Source: Gemmatimonadales bacterium UBA2960
GTDB lineage: Bacteria; Gemmatimonadota; Gemmatimonadetes; Longimicrobiales; Gaopeijiaceae
Length of the DNA: 9,562 nt
Assembly (NCBI GenBank): GCA_002348465.1
Contig: DEBI01000146.1
Location: 19,169-28,730, forward strand
Direction of reading: 5' to 3'
Shown: positions 1 through 6,678 of the stretch, piece after piece
Layout of the letters: each line of letters opens with the position of its first letter
Position numbering within the stretch: position 1 is the stretch's first letter
Translations under genes and position numbers: made by a program
Notes under the pieces: generated by a model
What the model saw: the letters and a program-made list of their open reading frames with translations, nothing else
What the model was told of the DNA's origin: nothing
Database searches by the model: none

Positions 1-30
1 CACAAAATCTCCCTCTTCGACTCTTGTTCC

Positions 31-1626
31 ATGACTTGCACTTATCGTAATCCCGGACTGCTCCTCTCATCTATCTTCGCAGTCGGATTGGTCTTCGCGC
101 CAGTCGAAGCGCAGGACAGGATAACTGTAATCGAGAATGGACGCGTGCTTGATGGGTCAGGAAATCCATGGAAGTATGCCAACGTTGCGATACAGGGAGA
201 TCGAGTTGTCAGAATCGGAGATACAGCGGATCTGAGACCGGACCGAGTAATCGACGCGAGTGGGTTTTACGTGACCCCCGGCTTCATAGATGTGCACTCT
301 CACGCTGGCTCGGCGTTGGCCTCTCCTTGGCTCGGGCTAAACCACGCAGAGCCACTGTTAGCGATGGGTTTGACCACTGTATTCGTGAATCCCGACGGAG
401 GAGGGCCTGTAGATCAGGCTGCTCAGCGAGAGATGTTCCTAGCCGAGGGTTTAGGCGTGAATGTGGCTCAGTTGGTACCTCATGGCTCGATACGTAGGGA
501 GGTGATGGGGAGTGAGGATCGACATGCGTCGGCAGCGGAGATGGAGCGCATGCGCTCTCTCGTGATCGCTGGTATGGAGCAGGGAGCGTGGGGCCTGTCG
601 TCCGGTACGTTCTATGTGCCTGGTAGTTATGCGCCTCCGGAGGAGATAGAAGAACTAGCCAGAGATGTAGCTCGTTACGATGGGACCTACATCAGCCACT
701 ACAGAGACGAGTCGACGTACAGCGTCGGATTGATTGCAGCGGTTGATGAGGTCATCAATGTAGGTCGGGTCGCGGAGCTTCCGGTTGTTCTGACGCACGT
801 GAAGGCGTTAGGGCCGCTTGTGTGGGGATTCGGGCGAGCAATCGTCAGTCGAGTGGATCGGGCTCGTGAGGAGGGGATCGAGGTTTTTGCGGATCAATAT
901 CCGTATACCGCGTCGGCAACTGGTCTGGAGGCAGCTCTTCTGCCGCGCTGGTCACAGGCGGGTGGACGTGACGCCCTGCTCACTCGGATGGCTGATCCGG
1001 AAACGATGGCCCGTATACGCCAGGGTATGGAGGCAGGGTTGGAACGTAGGGGTGGAGCAGACCGAATTCAGTTTCGCCGATACCAGTCTGACCCAACGAT
1101 CGAAGGGCGTCTCCTTAGTGAAGTAGCGGAAGAGAAGGGACAGGATCCGATCGATACGGCGGTCGAGCTGATCAGGGGTGGTGGTGTGAGCATCGTTTCA
1201 TACAACATGCACGATGATGATGTGGAGACGCTTATGGTCCAGCCGTGGACGATCACATCGTCGGACGGTGGCCTTGTTCAGATGGGAGAAGGTGTTCCGC
1301 ATCCGCGTACTTATGGAGCTTTTGCTCGGAAGCTGCGCCTGTACGTCAAAGAAAAAGGTACGGTCGGTCTAGCTCACGCGATTCGGAGTATGACTTCTTT
1401 GCCGGCGGAGGTCTTCCGAATGCCGGAGAGGGGAATGCTTAAGGAGGGATCCATTGCGGACGTAGTAGTATTTGACCTAGAGAAGGTCCGTGATGTGGCG
1501 GAGTACACGGATCCCCACCACTACTCGGAGGGCATGGTTCACGTATTTGTGAACGGAGTGCCCGTTGTTTCGGACGGTACTTTTACGGGCCAGCGGCCGG
1601 GCCGTGTCCTGCTTAAGGGGAATTAG
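31..1626 (+). CDS. Secreted D-aminoacylase / N-acyl-D-amino-acid deacylase family amidohydrolase
   Basis: This is a 531-residue metal-dependent amidohydrolase of the D-aminoacylase branch, a family that hydrolyses N-acylated amino acids or related amides. Residues 1-27 look like a signal peptide, with a hydrophobic core at about 9-22 and a V-E-A cleavage site before Gln28, so the enzyme probably acts in the periplasm or is exported. The beta-sandwich part (about 30-80) leads into the first metal motif H89-S-H91. Other landmarks are the family motif GLSSGTFYVPGSYA (188-201), His223 in ISHYRDE, His256 in LTHVK, the DQYPYTA stretch near 288, and Asp412 in SSDGG. The C-terminal KEGSIADVVVFD motif (471-482) is typical of the superfamily. 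In characterised D-aminoacylases a cysteine metal ligand follows the G-x-TT motif; here that stretch reads VNPDGGG, with Asp122 and no cysteine. No Shine-Dalgarno precedes ATG 31 and the frame stays open to the window edge, but the signal peptide supports this start. The true substrate is not visible from sequence. Confidence 0.88.
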   Translation: MTCTYRNPGLLLSSIFAVGLVFAPVEAQDRITVIENGRVLDGSGNPWKYANVAIQGDRVVRIGDTADLRPDRVIDASGFYVTPGFIDVHSHAGSALASPWLGLNHAEPLLAMGLTTVFVNPDGGGPVDQAAQREMFLAEGLGVNVAQLVPHGSIRREVMGSEDRHASAAEMERMRSLVIAGMEQGAWGLSSGTFYVPGSYAPPEEIEELARDVARYDGTYISHYRDESTYSVGLIAAVDEVINVGRVAELPVVLTHVKALGPLVWGFGRAIVSRVDRAREEGIEVFADQYPYTASATGLEAALLPRWSQAGGRDALLTRMADPETMARIRQGMEAGLERRGGADRIQFRRYQSDPTIEGRLLSEVAEEKGQDPIDTAVELIRGGGVSIVSYNMHDDDVETLMVQPWTITSSDGGLVQMGEGVPHPRTYGAFARKLRLYVKEKGTVGLAHAIRSMTSLPAEVFRMPERGMLKEGSIADVVVFDLEKVRDVAEYTDPHHYSEGMVHVFVNGVPVVSDGTFTGQRPGRVLLKGN

Positions 1627-1652
1627 CCTAGGTCAATTATCAAGTATATAGC

Positions 1653-1660
1653 AAGGAGGA
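1653..1660 (+). promoter_or_regulatory. Strong ribosome binding site that sets a TTG start
   Basis: The sequence AAGGAGGA lies five bases before TTG 1666. It is the best Shine-Dalgarno directly preceding a gene in the window. It favours the TTG over the internal ATG at 1687, which has no comparable site. The residues gained by this start (MGAIRDF) also resemble the usual N-terminus of bacterial DHS-like proteins as I recall them. Confidence 0.75.
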
Positions 1661-1665
1661 CGTAT

Positions 1666-2640
1666 TTGGGCGCTATTCGTGACTTTATGTCAAAGCACTA
1701 CCTCCACTTCAACGCGAGAGAACTCGTGGAAGCTGCGAAGGCGTATGAATCACACATAGAGGCAGGCGGAAAGATGCTTGTGGCAATAGCCGGGGCGATG
1801 TCTACAGGTGAACTAGGTGTCTCGCTCGCTCGAATGATTCGTGCCGGGAAGGTGCATGCGATTTCGTGCACAGGAGCGAATCTAGAGGAGGACGTTTTCA
1901 ATTTGGTCGCGGGACCAGATTACGAGATAGTCCCATCTTGGCGTGACATGTCGGCCGTTGACGAGCGCCTTTTGTACGAAAGGGGTATGAATCGAGTTAC
2001 GGACACATGCATTCCGGAGAAAGTCATGCGTCATATAGAGGGACGTCTTCTCGATTCCTGGAAAAGTGCTTCCGCCGCGGAAGAACGTAAGATGCCCTCC
2101 GAGTTCCTCTTCGAGATTCTCTGCGCCCCCGAGCTCGAGAGCCACTTTCAGACCCCACCAGAGAACTCGTGGGTACTAGCAGCTAAGAAGGCCGGGATTC
2201 CAGTATACGCACCCGGGTGGGAGGATTCCACGACGGGCAATATTTTTACAGCGAATGTCATGATGGGAAATCTCCCCGACCATGCGTGTGTGAAGTCGGG
2301 AACGGAGCAGCTCGAGTCCTTAATCGAGTGGTATGAGGAGAACCACGGTGCCGGTGATGTTCCGTCAGTGGGGTTTTTCCAGCTGGGCGGAGGGATTGCA
2401 GGAGACTTCGCCATTTGCGCCGTGCCATGCATAATCCAAGACCTTCGTCGTGACGTTCCGCATTGGGACTATTTCTGTCAGGTCACGGATGCACAGCCGT
2501 CTTACGGTGGGTATTCCGGAGCGCCCGCCAATGAGAAGATCTCGTGGGGGAAGCTTTCACCCTCGACACCAAGATTTGAGATCAATTCGGATGCAACTAT
2601 AGTGGCTCCATTGATCTTCTCGTGGGTCATGGGAGACTGA
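1666..2640 (+). CDS. Deoxyhypusine-synthase-like protein (bacterial DHS family)
   Basis: This 324-residue protein belongs to the deoxyhypusine synthase fold family, NAD-dependent enzymes that transfer the aminobutyl group of spermidine. In eukaryotes and archaea the acceptor is a lysine of eIF5A. Bacteria have no eIF5A, and relatives in plants and bacteria can use putrescine to make homospermidine, so the acceptor here is open. Visible landmarks are AGAMSTGELG (42-51), SCTGANLEED (67-76), NRVTDTCIP (109-117), the glycine-rich QLGGGIAGDFAI (239-250), and the C-terminal block SYGGYSGAPANEKISWGK. Lys296 in SWGK corresponds to the catalytic lysine of human DHS (Lys329), so the protein is likely active. 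The human KHH motif after the glycine-rich stretch is replaced by GDF, as expected of the bacterial-like subgroup. Length is normal for the family. The gene starts 39 bases after the amidohydrolase on the same strand, which allows co-transcription. Family assignment is secure; the exact reaction is inferred. Confidence 0.88.
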   Translation: MGAIRDFMSKHYLHFNARELVEAAKAYESHIEAGGKMLVAIAGAMSTGELGVSLARMIRAGKVHAISCTGANLEEDVFNLVAGPDYEIVPSWRDMSAVDERLLYERGMNRVTDTCIPEKVMRHIEGRLLDSWKSASAAEERKMPSEFLFEILCAPELESHFQTPPENSWVLAAKKAGIPVYAPGWEDSTTGNIFTANVMMGNLPDHACVKSGTEQLESLIEWYEENHGAGDVPSVGFFQLGGGIAGDFAICAVPCIIQDLRRDVPHWDYFCQVTDAQPSYGGYSGAPANEKISWGKLSPSTPRFEINSDATIVAPLIFSWVMGD

Positions 2641-2785
2641 CCGAATGCGAGCCATGTAACTGCCAAGTTGACCCACTCGGAAAAGACAATGATCGGAGAT
2701 CGGTTTGCGGTACATGAGCAGTTAGCAACTCAGCATTCATTCACTCCCTGATGCCCGAAGAAACTGACCGTTTGTAAGAAGTTGC

Positions 2786-2814
2786 TTGCTGTTGACACTG
2801 GCGACTGCGATAAT
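2786..2814 (+). promoter_or_regulatory. Candidate sigma-70 promoter for the Wzz-family gene
   Basis: A -10-like GATAAT (2809-2814, five of six matches to TATAAT) is preceded at exactly 17 bases by TTGCTG (2786-2791, three of six matches to TTGACA). A perfect TTGACA at 2792-2797 overlaps the spacer, but it sits only 11 bases from GATAAT, too close for a standard pair. Transcription from here would start near 2820 and give a leader of about 60 bases before the gene at 2882. This was judged by eye only. Confidence 0.4.
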
Positions 2815-2836
2815 CTGGCCGCATACACCATCGTAA

Positions 2837-2859
2837 TCGGACGCGCAGGAAGCGTTCGG
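2837..2859 (+). promoter_or_regulatory. Leader hairpin upstream of the Wzz-family gene
   Basis: TCGGACGC (2837-2844) can pair with GCGTTCGG (2852-2859) over eight positions, including two G-U type pairs, around the seven-base loop GCAGGAA. It lies between the candidate promoter and ATG 2882. The only AGGA-like Shine-Dalgarno element near this start (2847-2850) is in the loop, 31 bases before the ATG. There is no T-run after it, so it is not a normal terminator. Its function is unknown; leader structure or protein binding site are possibilities. Confidence 0.35.
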
Positions 2860-2881
2860 TTAGGCACTATTCCATTTTCCG

Positions 2882-3946
2882 ATGTCCGACTTCGAAACGC
2901 CAACACCCGTTCGGAAGACTAACGAGGGCGAGATCTCTCTCTGGGAGATCATGGCGGTCCTTGTGCGTCGCAGGGGCACGGTCGCGGTCTTCACTCTATT
3001 GGTGAGTTCATTAGCCGCAGTCTATGGACTCGTTCAACCTCTGACCTACACCACAAGCGCAGCGTTCCGGCCGCAGGGATCGGAGCAAGGCGGAAACTCA
3101 CAGTTAGCGGCGCTGGCGGGCCAGCTTGGCGTGAACGTCGGGGGAGGGACTGCTGATGAAGCGAGTCCGCAGTTCTATCAGGAGTTACTTGTTTCTAGAG
3201 AGATTCTGACGAGTGTATCTGACGAACCTTTCGCTGTGCACGACGTAGGCATCGTACAGCTGAAAGACCTGCTCGAGATAGTGGGGGACAGTGAAGCGTT
3301 TAGGGATGAGGAAGTCTTAGAGTGGCTTCGAACAGAGGCTGTTTCTGTTTCGACCAGTCGAGAGACCGGCACAGTAACGATCTCGGTCAAGACGGAGTGG
3401 CCGGATCTGTCGGTGAAAATCGCGGAAGAGCTACTTACAGAGGTAGCCCTTTTCAATATGGATACACGTCAGTCCCAGGCTGCTTCTGAACGCGTGTTCA
3501 TTGAGACACGTGTGGAGGAGGCTGAGGCCAACTTGGAAGAAGCCGAGGACAATCTCCGGTCATTCCTTGAGACTAATCGTCAGTGGGAGAACTCTCCTAT
3601 GTTGACTTTCCAGCACGATGGTTTACGAAGGGAGGTAGGGCTTCGCCAATCTGTACTGACGACGATGGTGCAGTCTTACGAGCAGGCCCGAATCAGCGAG
3701 GTTCGTGATACGCCTGTCATTACAGTACTCCAGAGCCCATTCTTCCCTCCTCTCAACGATCCACGGCGACTTGTGTTCATCACAGTCCTGGGTTCAATCA
3801 TCGGTGGTATGATCGGTATCATGCTGGCGTTTCTTTCGGAGGCGATTCGGCGACCAAGGACCGGAGATCCTGCACGTACTGAGTTCGAAGAGAGTTGGGA
3901 TGAAGCAGTGCGTGGGGTTCCTCTCTTGGGTGGTAGTGGGGATTAG
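2882..3946 (+). CDS. Wzz-family (chain-length determinant / polysaccharide co-polymerase) membrane protein
   Basis: This 354-residue protein has the classic Wzz architecture: a short cytoplasmic N-terminus, a first membrane helix at about 33-52, a large periplasmic domain, and a second helix at about 297-318 followed by a polar cytoplasmic tail. The N-terminal ISLWEIMAVLVRRR before the first helix and the proline-rich QSPFFPPLNDPRR just before the second are hallmark positions of the family. Residues about 198-235 and 243-275 are rich in Glu, Ala, Leu and Arg and should form the usual periplasmic coiled coil. Such proteins control the length of O-antigen, capsule or exopolysaccharide made by Wzy or ABC pathways. 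There is no C-terminal tyrosine-kinase (BY-kinase) domain; the tail is only about 35 residues. No glycosyltransferase, flippase or polymerase gene lies beside it, so its glycan cannot be inferred. The start ATG has no obvious nearby Shine-Dalgarno. Confidence 0.85.
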   Translation: MSDFETPTPVRKTNEGEISLWEIMAVLVRRRGTVAVFTLLVSSLAAVYGLVQPLTYTTSAAFRPQGSEQGGNSQLAALAGQLGVNVGGGTADEASPQFYQELLVSREILTSVSDEPFAVHDVGIVQLKDLLEIVGDSEAFRDEEVLEWLRTEAVSVSTSRETGTVTISVKTEWPDLSVKIAEELLTEVALFNMDTRQSQAASERVFIETRVEEAEANLEEAEDNLRSFLETNRQWENSPMLTFQHDGLRREVGLRQSVLTTMVQSYEQARISEVRDTPVITVLQSPFFPPLNDPRRLVFITVLGSIIGGMIGIMLAFLSEAIRRPRTGDPARTEFEESWDEAVRGVPLLGGSGD

Positions 3947-3988
3947 CGGAGCGCTTGATCTGTGACCTAGCGGTAGGGGTCTCATGTC

Positions 3989-4030
3989 TTGTGAAAGAGG
4001 TTCACAGTCCGGGGGTGATAAAGAGCCCCC
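3989..4030 (+). promoter_or_regulatory. Two adjacent inverted repeats between the Wzz gene and typA
   Basis: The first repeat is a perfect TGTGAA (3990-3995) / TTCACA (4001-4006) around a five-base centre, extendable by one T-G pair. The second is GGGGG (4011-4015) / CCCCC (4026-4030) around ten bases. Only four bases separate them. Neither is followed by a T-run, so neither is a standard intrinsic terminator. The first resembles a small operator or a short hairpin. Together they might attenuate read-through from the upstream gene or act in the typA leader. The repeats are seen directly; the role is inferred. Confidence 0.3.
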
Positions 4031-4101
4031 CCAGTACATTGGTCGGCAAGGCTCAATTAGCTTCCTGCGCTGTCCACCCGAACGCCCGTGTCTGAAGATC
4101 C

Positions 4102-5949
4102 ATGGCTATTCGCAATATCGCGATCATCGCGCACGTTGATCACGGGAAGACCACCTTGGTCGACCAGATGTTTGGTCAAGCGGGAATCTTCCGCGAAAAC
4201 CAGGCGATTGAGGAGCGGGTTATGGATTCGAATCCGCTTGAGAAAGAGCGGGGGATAACCATTCTCGCGAAGAACACCGCCGTCCATTGGAACGATGTTA
4301 AGATCAATATTGTCGACACGCCGGGCCATGCCGACTTCGGTGGCGAGGTAGAGCGGATCCTTCGGATGGTAGACGGGGTCGTGCTGTTGGTGGACGCAGC
4401 GGAGGGGCCGATGCCGCAGACTCGATTTGTGACGCGGAAGGCTTTGGAAATGGATCTACTGCCTCTGGTTGTGATCAATAAAGTGGATCGAGGAGATGCG
4501 AGGCCGGATGAGGTTCATGACGAGGTGCTTGAACTCTTTATGGATCTTGAGGCGACTGACCAGCAACTGGATGCACCTTTTCTCTATGCAGTGGGTCGAT
4601 CGGGTTGGGCGTCGCACGATGTTCACAACCCGGGTGTTGATCTGACCCCGCTCTTTGATACAATCGTCGACTACTTCCCGCCGCCGAATGTAGATGACAA
4701 AGGGCCGTTTCAGATGCTCGTGTCCACGCTGGACCACTCCGCATATGTGGGGAGAATCGCAATTGGTCGGGTGGAGCGTGGTTCGGTTCGTGTAGGAGAG
4801 GAAGTCACGCTACTCGACTTAGGAGAGGCCGGGATGGTTAAGAGCTCCTCTGCATCAGAGCGAGCAAGGGTTTCGAGGCTCTACACGTTTAGCGGCTTGG
4901 AGCGGATTGAAGTTGAGAAAGCTGAGGCCGGAGACATAGTGGCCTTGGCGGGACTAGAGGGCGTCGAGATTGGCAAGACGGTGACCGACCCCGAGCACAG
5001 AGAACGACTCAGGGGGATCGCTGTTGAAGAGCCCACTCTCTCCGTGGACTTCACTGTTAATAATTCCCCGTTTGCAGGGCAGGTGGGCAAGTATGTAACA
5101 ACCCGCCAACTTCGGGAGCGACTCTACAAGGAACTTGAGCGAAACGTATCACTTCGTGTGGAAGATACGAAGCAGCCCGATACGTTCACTGTAAGTGGCC
5201 GAGGTGAGTTACACCTCACGATTCTCATGGAGACTATGAGGAGAGAGGGGTATGAGTTCCAGGTATCTCGGCCTCGAGTGATCACGCGCTACGATGATGC
5301 TGGAGAGCTACAGGAGCCATATGAGGAGGCAGTGATTGAGGTTCCGTCTGATATGGTAGGGGTCGTTATAGAAAGGCTTGGTTCGAGGAAGGGTGCGATG
5401 ACGGAGATGAAGCCGATGGGGGAATCGAGTACTACAAGGCTTCGTTTCAAGATCCCGGCGAGGGGACTTTTCGGGTACCGTTCTGAGTTCATGACCGATA
5501 CACGCGGTGAAGGCATTCTCCATCATACTTTTCAAGATTGGGATGGCTGGGCGGGCCCACTCAAGGGGCGAACCCGCGGGGTCTTGGTCGCGGATCGGCC
5601 AGGCAAGGCTGTCGGCTTCGCTCTATTTGGCTTGCAAGAGCGAGCCACCCTATTCGTGAGCCCCGGAGACGAAACTTATGGGGGCATGCTCGTGGGTGAG
5701 AACGTCCGAACCGACGATATGGATGTAAACGTCAGTAAAGAAAAGAAGCTCACGAACATGCGAACTACAGCCTCAGATGAGAATATTAAGCTTGAGCCAC
5801 CTAGGAAAATTACGCTTGAACTTGCTCTTGAGTTTATCGAAGACGACGAGTTGATTGAGGTTACGCCGGATGCGATTCGACTTCGGAAGCGGGTACTGGA
5901 CCCTAATCAGAGAAAAAAGGCCGCTAAGAAGGCAAGCCAGTCGAGTTGA
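4102..5949 (+). CDS. typA: Translational GTPase TypA/BipA
   Basis: This 615-residue ribosome-binding GTPase of the EF-G/LepA superfamily is involved in ribosome assembly and stress or cold adaptation in characterised bacteria. G1 is AHVDHGKTT (10-18), the G2 region is ERGITI (49-54), G3 is DTPGHADFGGEVER (72-85), and G4 is NKVDR (126-130). The G5 region reads YAVGRSGWA (162-170), where many relatives have a Ser-Ala pair, a mild variant. An EF-Tu-like beta-barrel domain follows, then EF-G-III- and V-like domains (GRGELHLTILMETMRREGYE, and the RGLFGYRSEFMTDTRGEG stretch). The BipA-specific C-terminal domain ends in the very typical DDMDVNVSKEKKLTNMR and IRLRKRVLD motifs plus a short lysine-rich tail. 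Length is normal and the frame intact. Only a weak GAAG element precedes ATG 4102. It stands alone, with gaps of 155 and 196 bases on either side. Confidence 0.97.
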   Translation: MAIRNIAIIAHVDHGKTTLVDQMFGQAGIFRENQAIEERVMDSNPLEKERGITILAKNTAVHWNDVKINIVDTPGHADFGGEVERILRMVDGVVLLVDAAEGPMPQTRFVTRKALEMDLLPLVVINKVDRGDARPDEVHDEVLELFMDLEATDQQLDAPFLYAVGRSGWASHDVHNPGVDLTPLFDTIVDYFPPPNVDDKGPFQMLVSTLDHSAYVGRIAIGRVERGSVRVGEEVTLLDLGEAGMVKSSSASERARVSRLYTFSGLERIEVEKAEAGDIVALAGLEGVEIGKTVTDPEHRERLRGIAVEEPTLSVDFTVNNSPFAGQVGKYVTTRQLRERLYKELERNVSLRVEDTKQPDTFTVSGRGELHLTILMETMRREGYEFQVSRPRVITRYDDAGELQEPYEEAVIEVPSDMVGVVIERLGSRKGAMTEMKPMGESSTTRLRFKIPARGLFGYRSEFMTDTRGEGILHHTFQDWDGWAGPLKGRTRGVLVADRPGKAVGFALFGLQERATLFVSPGDETYGGMLVGENVRTDDMDVNVSKEKKLTNMRTTASDENIKLEPPRKITLELALEFIEDDELIEVTPDAIRLRKRVLDPNQRKKAAKKASQSS

Positions 5950-6074
5950 GCCGCTGTGTTACTAAGAGGTATGCGCTTAAGTGTGGAGACAGGCGTGCTC
6001 TTTAGGTTCAAGGGGGTCAGTAGAATTTCAGCAGGATTGGAGCACGACGATTTGGAACTCTGGAGTGTTTCGCG

Positions 6075-6149
6075 ATGAAAAGAGCCATCAGGATGTCGGG
6101 ACAGTGCATGACAAGTGAAGCGATGCGAAATCCCGGAAAGGCTAAGTGA
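6075..6149 (+). CDS. Possible 24-codon leader ORF coupled to the downstream thioredoxin-like gene
   Basis: An ATG at 6075 opens a 24-codon frame (MKRAIRMSGQ...) that ends in TGA at 6147-6149. This stop overlaps the GTG start of the next gene as GTGA, the arrangement typical of translational coupling. A GGAG at 6062-6065 lies nine bases before the ATG. The peptide is basic with no recognisable family, and nothing shows that it is translated. A chance ORF of this size is quite possible. Confidence 0.22.
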   Translation: MKRAIRMSGQCMTSEAMRNPGKAK

Positions 6150-6673
6150 ACAAAAAACGTTTCGAAGACGCGTCAACATTCCTTCAGTTTCTCGATAGTG
6201 CGCAAGAGCATCGTGATATGTGGCACGCGGTGTACGAGAGAACTCGGTTGCCGGAGGAAGTCGTTGAAGAGGCGACCAAGACTACTGGGGTGTGGAACCT
6301 CCTCGCACTTTCCGAGGACTGGTGCGGAGATGCTGTGAACACTCTGCCCGTGATCGCGCGACTTGCTGAGCGCGTGGGTTGGGATCTTCGTGTCTTGGGT
6401 CGGGATGATAATCCGGACCTCATGGATACTCATCTGAGCGAGGGACGAAGCCGGTCGATTCCGATCGTGATATTCTATGACGAACATTTTAAGGAGATCG
6501 GTTGGTGGGGCCCTCGACCTACAGAGATCCAATCTTGGGTCCGCTCCGAAGGACTTTCGATGTCTTCAGCTGACCGGTACAAGGTGATCAGAGCGTGGTA
6601 CGCCAGAGATCGAGGGCGCACTACTCTCATAGAAATCCTAGACGTGATGAGTTCGGCTGCCCCACTATCTTAG
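6146..6673 (+). CDS. Thioredoxin-like protein with a single active-site cysteine
   Basis: This 175-residue cytoplasmic protein of the thioredoxin-fold group resembles the thioredoxin_9 type of small bacterial proteins. The core strand NLLALSEDWCGD (51-62) places Cys60 where thioredoxin has its first cysteine, but the CxxC motif is reduced to C-G-D-A, and Cys60 is the only cysteine in the protein. A cis-proline loop (SIPIVIFYDE, Pro106) and the following GWWGPRP loop match the fold. With no resolving cysteine it cannot work as a classical disulfide reductase; a monothiol redox, binding or chaperone-like role is more likely. The GTG start at 6146 is preceded by GGAAAG with five bases of spacing. 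The stop TAG at 6671-6673 runs directly into the next gene, so the two are almost certainly co-transcribed. The family is fairly sure; the function is not known. Confidence 0.8.
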   Translation: MNKKRFEDASTFLQFLDSAQEHRDMWHAVYERTRLPEEVVEEATKTTGVWNLLALSEDWCGDAVNTLPVIARLAERVGWDLRVLGRDDNPDLMDTHLSEGRSRSIPIVIFYDEHFKEIGWWGPRPTEIQSWVRSEGLSMSSADRYKVIRAWYARDRGRTTLIEILDVMSSAAPLS

Positions 6674-6678
6674 TGATC

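Noticed and set aside
1644..1651. AT-rich stretch TATATA as a -10 element between the first two genes
   Set aside because: No matching -35 at proper spacing was found, and it lies almost on top of the ribosome binding site.
2641..2785. Possible RNA gene or small protein gene in the first part of the 241-base gap
   Set aside because: No tRNA-like fold, terminator or credible start with ribosome site was seen; nothing recognisable there.
2792..2816. Perfect TTGACA as -35 of a promoter with TAATCT or GATAAT
   Set aside because: Spacing of 11-13 bases is too short for sigma-70; TTGCTG at 17 bases was preferred.
1068..5535. Numerous reverse-strand or shifted open frames within the amidohydrolase, DHS-like, Wzz and TypA genes
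   Set aside because: They lie inside strongly supported genes and their translations have no family features; they are shadows of the real frames.
6061..6115. Small palindromic words such as ACTC-TG-GAGT upstream of the thioredoxin-like gene
   Set aside because: Arms of four bases are expected by chance at this length.
6595..6678. Open frame upstream of the membrane protein that would extend it by 28 residues into the thioredoxin-like gene
   Set aside because: The extension is polar and arginine-rich and sits ahead of a clear N-terminal membrane helix; ATG 6679 or GTG 6673 fits far better.
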